The notes under the pieces are model-generated. The model was not told the origin of the DNA, did not search any database, and saw only the letters and a list, made by a program, of their open reading frames with translations. 50,010 nt of DNA from Nostoc sp. LEGE 12450. Lineage in GTDB: Bacteria > Cyanobacteriota > Cyanobacteriia > Cyanobacteriales > Nostocaceae. Where the stretch lies: assembly GCF_015206895.1 (NCBI RefSeq), contig NZ_JADEXU010000045.1, forward strand, positions 1-50,010. Direction: 5' to 3'. Both the position numbers and the translations under genes were made by a program. Of this stretch, positions 43,059 through 50,010 are shown piece by piece. Each line of letters opens with the position of its first letter. Position 1 is the stretch's first letter.

Positions 43059-44609
43059 ATGACCAATTCAGATTTAGAGAGAGTCACGGTTCGCCCAACG
43101 GATGAGTATAACCAAAAGTTGGTATCTTACGTCCATCCGCCAAACTGGGTTAATCCTCAACCGGCAGATGTTTATGATTTGGTAGTAATTGGGGCTGGTA
43201 CGGCGGGATTAGTAGTGGCGGCAGGGGCTGCGGGTCTAGATTTGGGTTTAAAAGTGGCGATAATTGAAAAGCATCTCATGGGTGGAGATTGCTTAAATGT
43301 TGGTTGCGTACCATCTAAAACTATTATTCGGTCTGCCCGTGTAGTTGGCGAAATCTGGGATGCTAAAAACTTGGGAGTTAATATTCCCCAACATAATATA
43401 GATGTTGATTTTCCCAAAGTTATGGCAAGGATGCGGCGGGTAAGGGCTGATATCAGCCCTAACGACTCGGCGGAGCGGTTTCAAAAGTTGGGTGTTGATG
43501 TCTTTTTGGGTAGCGGTCGATTTGCGAGTAAAAATACCGTGGAAGTTGGCGGCAAAACCCTGCGATTTAAAAAAGCTGTAATTGCTACTGGCGCAAGAGC
43601 CGCACAACTGTCGATTCCGGGGATTGAAAAGGCGGGTTATCTAACGAATGAGACGGTTTTTTCCCTAATTCAACGGCCGGAACGTTTAGCGGTGATTGGT
43701 GGCGGCCCCATTGGTTGCGAATTGGCGCAAGCTTTCCGGCGCTTGGGTTCTGAAGTGGTACTTTTCCATAGCGGTTCTCATCTTCTGAATAAAGAAGAAG
43801 CTGAAGCTGCTGAAATTCTGCAAAAGGTTTTGATTAGGGAAGGAATTCGCGTGGTGTTGAATTCCAAATTAGAAGAAGTGGTAACTGTTACTGAAGGGAA
43901 ACGGCTTTACTTTTCTTCTAATGGTCATCGAGATTCGGTGACAGTAGATGAAATTTTAGTCGGTGCGGGGCGATCGCCAAATGTCGAAAATCTAAATTTA
44001 GAAGCTGTGGGTGTAGAATACGACAAGCGTCAAGGTGTGAAGGTAAATGATTATCTCCAGACGACCAATCCCAAAATTTATGCAGCTGGCGATATCTGCA
44101 TGAACTGGAAATTTACCCATGCTGCTGATGCTGCGGCGCGAATTGTGATTAAAAATACGCTGTTCTCTCCCTTTGGCATAGGACGCTCGAAACTCAGCAG
44201 TCTGGTGATGCCTTGGGTAACTTATACTGATCCAGAAATTGCCCACGTGGGGATGTACGAACACGAAGCGCAGAAATTGGGTATTGAGGTGACGACAATC
44301 AAAATACCTTTTAGTAGTGTAGACCGAGCGATCGCAGATGGTGAAGAATCAGGATTTCTGAAAATCCACCATAAAAAAGGGTCTGATGAAATAATCGGTG
44401 CAACTATTGTTGCCAGTCACGCAGGTGAGATGATTTCAGAAGTGACTACAGCAATGGTGAATAAGCTCGGTTTGAGTAAGTTAAGCAGTGTAATTCATCC
44501 TTATCCCACTCAAGCCGAAGCTATTAAAAAAGCAGCTGATGCTTATCGCCGCACACTCTTGACATCAAATACCAAAAAATTGCTGGGATTTCTAACAAAG
44601 TTATCTTAA
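43059..44609 (+). CDS. FAD-dependent pyridine nucleotide-disulfide oxidoreductase, mercuric-reductase-like
   Basis: 516 residues. The FAD motif VVIGAGTAGLVVAAGAA is at about residues 43-59, and the redox-active disulfide is in GGDCLNVGCVPSK (CxxxxC). The NAD(P)H motif AVIGGGPIGCELAQAFRRLGS follows, then the FAD-binding AAGDIC block and a dimer domain ending in HPYPTQAEAIKKAADAYRR. This is the layout of lipoamide dehydrogenase and mercuric reductase. It lacks the N-terminal heavy-metal domain, and the C-terminal vicinal cysteine pair that binds mercury in MerA is absent (the chain ends KKLLGFLTKLS), so mercuric reduction is unlikely. AGAGG precedes the ATG. It follows the two TVP38 genes, a pairing I recall in other bacteria. 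Confidence 0.9.
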   Translation: MTNSDLERVTVRPTDEYNQKLVSYVHPPNWVNPQPADVYDLVVIGAGTAGLVVAAGAAGLDLGLKVAIIEKHLMGGDCLNVGCVPSKTIIRSARVVGEIWDAKNLGVNIPQHNIDVDFPKVMARMRRVRADISPNDSAERFQKLGVDVFLGSGRFASKNTVEVGGKTLRFKKAVIATGARAAQLSIPGIEKAGYLTNETVFSLIQRPERLAVIGGGPIGCELAQAFRRLGSEVVLFHSGSHLLNKEEAEAAEILQKVLIREGIRVVLNSKLEEVVTVTEGKRLYFSSNGHRDSVTVDEILVGAGRSPNVENLNLEAVGVEYDKRQGVKVNDYLQTTNPKIYAAGDICMNWKFTHAADAAARIVIKNTLFSPFGIGRSKLSSLVMPWVTYTDPEIAHVGMYEHEAQKLGIEVTTIKIPFSSVDRAIADGEESGFLKIHHKKGSDEIIGATIVASHAGEMISEVTTAMVNKLGLSKLSSVIHPYPTQAEAIKKAADAYRRTLLTSNTKKLLGFLTKLS

Positions 44610-44614
44610 TAAAA

Positions 44615-44646
44615 ATCAGTGAACAATCGAATAACTGTTCACTGAT
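44615..44646 (+). terminator. Hairpin after the oxidoreductase gene
   Basis: ATCAGTGAACA (44615-44625), a 10-base loop, then TGTTCACTGAT (44636-44646): 11 perfect pairs beginning five bases after the stop codon. A good transcript end, though without a T-run. Confidence 0.6.
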
Positions 44647-44730
44647 AATTGATACAGCAGTTTTCAAGTAAATGAGGTATGAAGTACAGGACTCAAAAAA
44701 TCAGATATAAAAAGTTTACTTCCTTCTTTC

Positions 44731-44772
44731 TGCCTCCTGCCTCCTGCCTCCTACCTCCTGCTTCCTGCCTCC
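44731..44772. repeat. Heptamer tandem repeat (STRR type), six units
   Basis: TGCCTCC repeated six times with two variants (TACCTCC, TGCTTCC), between the convergent stops of the oxidoreductase and the large PA14 protein. Confidence 0.9.
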
Positions 44773-44784
44773 TTCAAGTCATCT

Positions 44785-47700
44785 CTAAGCAGGTCGGAAG
44801 CGATCAATTTCACCCCCGGTCAAGTTTGCGTAATACAGATTGCCATCTAGTCCAGTGGTGATTTGTGTTGGTAATCCTAGATTTGGCGTGTCTGCTTCGG
44901 AAGCAAACCGCTTAACAGAGACAAGTTTGCCCTGGCTATCGAATGTCAAAGCATCGATAGTTCCTTGACTGAAATCACCAACGAATAACGCACCTTGATA
45001 GCTTGAGGGGAAAGTATTGCCTGTGTAAAAGTCACCCATAGTAATCGAATTGGAACTAAAATGCTTGTAAGTATAAACTGGTGCTGTAACAGTTTTGCCA
45101 CTACTATAAAAGTCTTTTGCTGCATCTAGGGTTGCATATTTCGGTTGTTGCAAGCTGACGATGTTGCCTTTTGAATCAAGACCTCCTTCATAGAACGGCC
45201 AGCCAAAGTTCGCTCCTGGTTTTCCGATATTGACCTCTTCGTAAGAATCAAAGCCAACATCACCAATCACAGGGGTATTGGTCTTCTTATCAATTGTGAA
45301 ACGGAAGGGGTTACGCAGACCTAAGTTATAGACCTTGGAACGATTGCTATTGGGATCGCCGTTGTAGAAAGGATTACTTGATAAACCTTGACCAGTAATA
45401 GCATTAATATGCAGGATCTTGCCGGACAGATTATCGATATCCTGAACGCGCATTGCTCGCGGATCTATCCCATTGTAAGAAGTCCCGTCTCCTAAGCTCA
45501 CAAACAGAGAACCATCGGTGCCAAAGCGCACAGCACCAACTGAGTGAGATTCACTATCGTTGGCTATAAAATTCTGGATATTTTGGACTTTATCGAGATT
45601 ATTGAGATAATCCTGCAAGCTAGTAAACGGCTTACCAGTATCTTTGTTAATAATTCCTGATGGTGCGTAGCCAAGTGAGACATTTGTGCTGTTTCCATCT
45701 GGACGGCTAATATTATCCCAAGTGGCATTAGTACCCAATAGCACGAATTGGCTGCCGGCAATGGCAGTAGTGTAATTCGTGTTGGGGTCAGCTGTTACCC
45801 GAATTAGCTGTGCAGTCCGATTCCCATTCTGATCGGGATTGTCCAATGTGCTATTGGGATTGTTTTTAGGGTTGTTTGGATTAGTTTCTGGTGGATCGTA
45901 AGTATACAAGAGGTAAACATAGTTGTTGCCGGTTGGACTTTTGCCAAAATCTGGATGTACAGCAATGCCTAAAAGACCGCGATCGCGCGTGTCATTTACC
46001 TGTCCAGAAATATCGATAAATGGTGTTGCTAATAATTTGCCGTTGTCTAAGACTCGCACCACCCCATTTTTCTGGGCAATGAACATCCGCTTTTGGTCAG
46101 CTGTCCAGTCAAAAGCTGTGGGTTGATTCAAACCAGAAGCTACCGTATCTAAAGCAAACTTAGTAGAGTCATTATCAAGAATTGTGATAGTTGTCTGTTG
46201 ATTAGTTAGTTGGACTCCAACTGCATTACTAAAGTTGAGAGTAAATGTTTCATTTGATTCTTCAACGTTGTCATTAATAATGGGGATAATAATGTTTTGC
46301 TGGCTTTGCCCTGCTATAAAACTCAAGGTTCCAGATTTACTTTGGTAGTCAGATCCAGCTTTAGCAGTTCCATCTACTGTTGTGTAGTTCACACTAGCAG
46401 CCCCTACAGTGTTACCCCGTGTAGCTGTCACCGTAGCTGTACCGGCACCCTCATTAATTACTGGCGCACTGAAGTCGATGCCAGAGCGATCGTTATCTTG
46501 AATCGTAATTCCGAGAGTTCTTTGAAGTCCTAGTGTTGCTCCCCCTGGCTGATCGATAACAAAACTAAAGGTTTCATCTACTTCTATTAATGAATCGTTA
46601 TTGATCGGAATTGATACCTGTCTGCTGCTTTCACCTGGCGCAAAAATAATTGTTCCAGCGCTTTCGGTGCCATCACTTCCGTAGTCAACTCCTGCTGTGG
46701 CAGTACCAGCTATGGTTGCATACTTGATTGAAGATGTGCTGCTTAAATCACCACTCCTGAGCAAAGTTATGGTAGCATTAGCAGCGCCTTCGTTCAGAGT
46801 TGTGGAAGATGATCCTAATGTGATTGTGGTCTGAAGAACTGGTGAATACAGTTGTGATTGAGGAATAATTTCTTTGGTCTGAGAAGCACTCGACCAAGCC
46901 AACTTGGAAACCGCATTGACGGTATTTTCGAAGTATTCAAGCTTAATATCGTACTTCTGACCTGCAACTAGTGCGATCGAGCCGCTAAATTCAGTGGCAG
47001 ATTGATTGACAAACTGATTGATGATTTGCTGACCATTTACCCAGAGTCGCACACCATCATCGCTAGTGGTATAGAAGTTGTAAGTCTCGCTGTACTTGGC
47101 TTGCACCTGACCTGTCCAACGTGCTGAGAAGGTATCTGGAGCAATGAACGGTTCTGGAGAAGCAAGACCCCAGGCAAAGTTCACTGTCGCATCTGTACGG
47201 GTTTGCTTCAGGTTGGTAAAGTCGATGTTGTCGTAGTACTCTGCTTTGAGTCCGTTGCCATTGCCATTAGCACTTTGACTATAAAGTTGTGACTGAGGAA
47301 TAATTTCTTTGGTTTGAGAAGCACTTGACCAAGCCAGCTTGGAAACGGCAGTGACTGTATTTTCGTAGTATTCAAGTTTAATATCGTACTTTTGACCTGC
47401 AACCAGAGCTATTGAGCCAGTGTTTTCTGTAGGTGATTGATCGACAAACTTATCAATGATTTCTTGACCATTGACCCACAGCCGCACACCATCATCAGCC
47501 GTGGTATAGAAGTTGTAAGTCTCGCTGTACTTGGCTTGTACCTGACCTGTCCAACGTGCTGAGAAGGTATCTGGAGCAATGGTCGGATCTGGAGAACTAA
47601 GACCCCAGTCAAAGTTCACCGTCGCATCGATGCGGGTCTTCTTGAGGTTGGTTAAGTCGATGTTGTCGTAGTACTCTGCTGTGAGTCCGTTGCCATTACC

Positions 47701-48690
47701 ACTAGGAGGTACGTCGCTCTGGCTATAAAGTTGGGACTGAGGAATGATTTCTTTGTTTTGAGAAGCACTTGACCAAGCCAGTTTGGAAACGGCAGTGACG
47801 GTATTTTCGAAGTATTCAAGCTTAATATCGTACTTCTGACCTGCAACTAGTGCGATCGAGCCGCTAGATTCAGTGGTAGATTGATTGACAAACTGATTGA
47901 TGATTTGCTTACCATTCACCCAGAGTCGCACACCATCATCGCTAGTGGTATAGAAGTTGTAAGTCTCGCTGTACTTGGCTTGCACCTGACCTGTCCAACG
48001 TGCTGAGAAGGTATCTGGAGCAATGGTCGGATCTGGAGAAGCAAGACCCCAGTCAAAGTTCACTGTCGCATCTGTACGGGTTTGCTTCAGGTTGGTAAAG
48101 TCGATGTTGTCGTAGTACTCTGCTTTGAGTCCGTTGCCATTGCCAATCGCAGGTACGTCGCTCTGACTATACAGTTGGGACTGAGGAATGATTTCTTTGG
48201 TCTGAGTAGCACTTGACCAAGCCAGTTTGGAAACGGCAGTGACAGTATTTTCGAAGTATTCAAGCTTAATATCGTACTTCTGACCTGCAACCAGAGCGAT
48301 TGAGCCAGTGTTTTCTGTAGGTGATTGATTGACAAACTTATTAATGATTTGCTGACCATTTACCCAGAGTCGCACACCATCATCGCTAGTGGTATAGAAG
48401 TTGTAAGTCTCGCTATACTTGGCCTCTACCTGACCTGTCCAACGTGCTGAGAAGGTATCTGGAGCAATGGACGAATCTGGAGAACTAAGACCCCAGTCAA
48501 AGTTCACCGTCGAATCTATGCGGGTTTTCTTTAGGTTGGTGAAGTCGATGTTGTCGTAGTACTCTGCTTTGAGTCCATCTCCCTGAGAAAGCAGACTGGA
48601 ACTAGCTTGAGAAGAAATACTTGGCAGCAACGGCTTATCTAGGGTTTGTTGTTGTAGAGGTACAACAACTTGATTCTGTAATTCACTCAT
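44785..48690 (-). CDS. Large exported-type protein: four PA14, two Calx-beta, glucose/sorbosone dehydrogenase domain
   Basis: 1301 residues. Four PA14-like modules (39-186, 187-334, 335-479, 480-616) share GLKAEYYDNIDFTNL, FSARWTGQV and YNFYTTSDDGVRLWVNG. Two Calx-beta modules follow (about 620-730 and 731-840, ending in QDND and LDND). From about 845 a beta-propeller of the PQQ-type glucose/sorbosone dehydrogenase family is seen: NGVVRVLDNG, RGLLGIAVHPDFG, SVGAVRFGTDGSLFVSLGDG, NLGLRNPFRF and GWPFYEGG. The PA14 modules should bind sugars; the propeller should oxidise a sugar or serve as a binding platform. There is no N-terminal signal peptide, so type I secretion is plausible. The ATG start has about 1.3 kb of AT-rich upstream DNA. 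Confidence 0.93.
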   Translation of the reverse strand: MSELQNQVVVPLQQQTLDKPLLPSISSQASSSLLSQGDGLKAEYYDNIDFTNLKKTRIDSTVNFDWGLSSPDSSIAPDTFSARWTGQVEAKYSETYNFYTTSDDGVRLWVNGQQIINKFVNQSPTENTGSIALVAGQKYDIKLEYFENTVTAVSKLAWSSATQTKEIIPQSQLYSQSDVPAIGNGNGLKAEYYDNIDFTNLKQTRTDATVNFDWGLASPDPTIAPDTFSARWTGQVQAKYSETYNFYTTSDDGVRLWVNGKQIINQFVNQSTTESSGSIALVAGQKYDIKLEYFENTVTAVSKLAWSSASQNKEIIPQSQLYSQSDVPPSGNGNGLTAEYYDNIDLTNLKKTRIDATVNFDWGLSSPDPTIAPDTFSARWTGQVQAKYSETYNFYTTADDGVRLWVNGQEIIDKFVDQSPTENTGSIALVAGQKYDIKLEYYENTVTAVSKLAWSSASQTKEIIPQSQLYSQSANGNGNGLKAEYYDNIDFTNLKQTRTDATVNFAWGLASPEPFIAPDTFSARWTGQVQAKYSETYNFYTTSDDGVRLWVNGQQIINQFVNQSATEFSGSIALVAGQKYDIKLEYFENTVNAVSKLAWSSASQTKEIIPQSQLYSPVLQTTITLGSSSTTLNEGAANATITLLRSGDLSSTSSIKYATIAGTATAGVDYGSDGTESAGTIIFAPGESSRQVSIPINNDSLIEVDETFSFVIDQPGGATLGLQRTLGITIQDNDRSGIDFSAPVINEGAGTATVTATRGNTVGAASVNYTTVDGTAKAGSDYQSKSGTLSFIAGQSQQNIIIPIINDNVEESNETFTLNFSNAVGVQLTNQQTTITILDNDSTKFALDTVASGLNQPTAFDWTADQKRMFIAQKNGVVRVLDNGKLLATPFIDISGQVNDTRDRGLLGIAVHPDFGKSPTGNNYVYLLYTYDPPETNPNNPKNNPNSTLDNPDQNGNRTAQLIRVTADPNTNYTTAIAGSQFVLLGTNATWDNISRPDGNSTNVSLGYAPSGIINKDTGKPFTSLQDYLNNLDKVQNIQNFIANDSESHSVGAVRFGTDGSLFVSLGDGTSYNGIDPRAMRVQDIDNLSGKILHINAITGQGLSSNPFYNGDPNSNRSKVYNLGLRNPFRFTIDKKTNTPVIGDVGFDSYEEVNIGKPGANFGWPFYEGGLDSKGNIVSLQQPKYATLDAAKDFYSSGKTVTAPVYTYKHFSSNSITMGDFYTGNTFPSSYQGALFVGDFSQGTIDALTFDSQGKLVSVKRFASEADTPNLGLPTQITTGLDGNLYYANLTGGEIDRFRPA
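46843..48576 (-). repeat. Four tandem repeats of about 444 bp coding for PA14 modules
   Basis: Units at 48576-48133, 48132-47689, 47688-47254 and 47253-46843 are highly similar in DNA. The third is nine bases shorter at its junction linker. Confidence 0.9.
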
Positions 48691-50010
48691 TGAAATATAT
48701 GCCTCACAATAGTGCTAGAACTAATTCCATATTTAATGTTGTGGAACTAGTTTGATAATGGGTATTTCCAACAAAAAACGCGTAACTATGCTAAGTAAAA
48801 ACATATTAAGAAGATAACAGCAAATTGTCTTATTAATATATTTGTTGCATGTAACGTTTTCTCTTAATTGCTGATAAAAACTATTTTTTTATACATGCTC
48901 CTTAGCTCATATCCCTTTCTAATGGGCTGGCTATTTGTGTCAACTTCAAAATGAACGTCTATGACCTGATATACCTTTCTATATACTCTTTGAAGGTAGA
49001 TTATATAGAAAAATGGGTACTATAAGAAATACTAGATATTAATTATCAGAAGGGTAAAATAGTCCTTATAAATTGTTGTTTTTTGTGGCAAGCTTATGAT
49101 TTTTCTATTAATTCACTTTGGGGAATTTAATTAAAAATTACAAGTAACCTCTCTTGAGAGCTTTTAATCTCACTTATATGGAGTTACATAAAGTTGAAAC
49201 AAAGCAAAACCCAAGATGTAAGATAAATGCTTAAGTAGTCAAATAATAAATTTTACATACAGATACTTAAGTACTGCCATTAGATTGATCAACTACACAT
49301 TTGACACTATATCACGGTGTTATGTCTATCTTTTTTATAGAACTTTATTTAAATATTCATATTGCTATATACCTTTTTAAAGGAATATAAAAGTTTTAAT
49401 GATTTTTAAATAAAAATTCCCAATATAGTGAATGATGTCATGTTTTCTAACATCATATTTCTTAATAACATGAAAATTATATAAAGAAATTTTTTAATAT
49501 TTAAAGATTTGAAAAACTAATATTTATTTATGCTTCATCTTGACTATTAATTCATATCTTTGTGAGCAGAAACAGGAGAGAGGCTTTGCAACCTAGTTGT
49601 TGTTTTTCTCCACTTATATGACAACCACCCTGCCTTCTCGATACGGTAAGGGGGGGGAATTCCAAGCCTCTCGATCTTTCGCAAAGAGGCATGGAAGTGG
49701 GGTTTATAGTATACTTAACAACTTTCCAAACATCCTTTTAAACTCAATACGCTTGGGTTAAGGGCTACTGGCAAAAATTTTGGGTTTTTGAGACGCGATA
49801 AATCGCCGTCTCTGCAAGTGTTTTGGCCTTATCTGAACTGTATTGCTCTTAAACTAGGGTGTAAGTGGGAATGTTCAAGCTGATTTGAGGAAAACAAGAA
49901 ACCACCGAAGATATCTATACCTTGGGTGGTAGTCCCGGATTTCTCACGCATAGTGTAGGCAGAGGGAGAAGAGGGGTATGGGGAGTGTGAGGAGTGTGGG
50001 GTGTGTGGGG
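48691..50010. other. 1.3-kb AT-rich region without a gene
   Basis: No open frame of note on either strand. It should hold the promoter of the PA14 protein near 48700-48900. Small features: a CCA-GCCTCT ... AGAGGC-TGG hairpin (about 49662-49694), the fourth TGTAGAGACG-type palindrome (49788-49816), an ACCACC-AAG-TAT ... ATA-CTT-GGTGGT hairpin (49901-49930), and a G-rich run of GTGTGGG units at the window end. Confidence 0.7.
49788..49816. repeat. TGTAGAGACG-family palindrome, copy D (degenerate)
   Basis: AGACGCGAT-AA-ATCGCCGTCT, with one extra base in the right arm and the outer arms changed to TTG ... CAA. Confidence 0.6.

Noticed and set aside
43059..44609. True mercuric reductase MerA
   Set aside because: No heavy-metal domain, no C-terminal cysteine pair, no merR or mer transport genes.

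Overview
The window reads as a filamentous heterocyst-forming-type cyanobacterium (Nostocales, Nostoc/Anabaena-like). Evidence seen directly: many HIP1 octamers (GCGATCGC), heptameric short tandem repeats of the STRR type, many small dispersed palindromes (some lying in frame inside genes), and cyanobacterial protein families (DUF2808, DUF2232, a CobT-like UPF0284 protein, fused RibBA with a long C-terminal tail, a CSP41-like epimerase). The genus is inferred; no rRNA or tRNA gene was seen.

Layout. 1-4.1 kb: argC (-), ribBA (+) and a membrane-anchored amidase (-). 4.4-7.9 kb: a large LRR-Roc-COR (ROCO) protein built from near-identical 69-bp repeats, then a 42-bp hairpin tandem array and nested small repeats. 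7.9-12.7 kb: a DUF4126 membrane protein, a metH fragment, a long U32 peptidase-family protein (RlhA/TrhP-like) carrying an in-frame palindromic insertion, a 229-bp MITE with an exact 8-bp target duplication, and a secreted unknown protein. 12.7-17.6 kb: a polyamine-type binding lipoprotein, two small unknown genes, and a compact minus-strand operon crp/fnr - DUF2232 - cobT-like. 17.8-18.2 kb: a possible non-autonomous IS200/IS605 relic. 18.3-22.5 kb: a giant Hsp70-like protein with a long disordered N-terminal half.

22.5-31 kb: envelope and exopolysaccharide functions: two lipid-linked sugar transferases, a GT4 glycosyltransferase, and gmd plus fcl, which together make GDP-L-fucose. Interspersed are an orphan sugar ABC permease, a short catalase-family protein and 5-formyl-THF cyclo-ligase. 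31-36.8 kb: CSP41-like epimerase, SMP-30 lactonase, Lhr-type helicase, DoxX and DUF2808 proteins.

36.9-41.1 kb is the most interesting block. A caspase - STAND NTPase - transmembrane - pentapeptide-repeat protein lies head-to-head with a small Trypco1/CU044_2847-type gene, which overlaps a TIGR04283-type glycosyltransferase by four bases. This has the look of a protease/NTPase conflict or programmed-death module. 41.3-44.6 kb: two tandem TVP38/TMEM64 membrane proteins and a flavin disulfide oxidoreductase. 44.8-48.7 kb: a 1301-residue exported-type protein with four near-identical PA14 domains, two Calx-beta domains and a glucose/sorbosone dehydrogenase domain. The last 1.3 kb is AT-rich with no gene seen.
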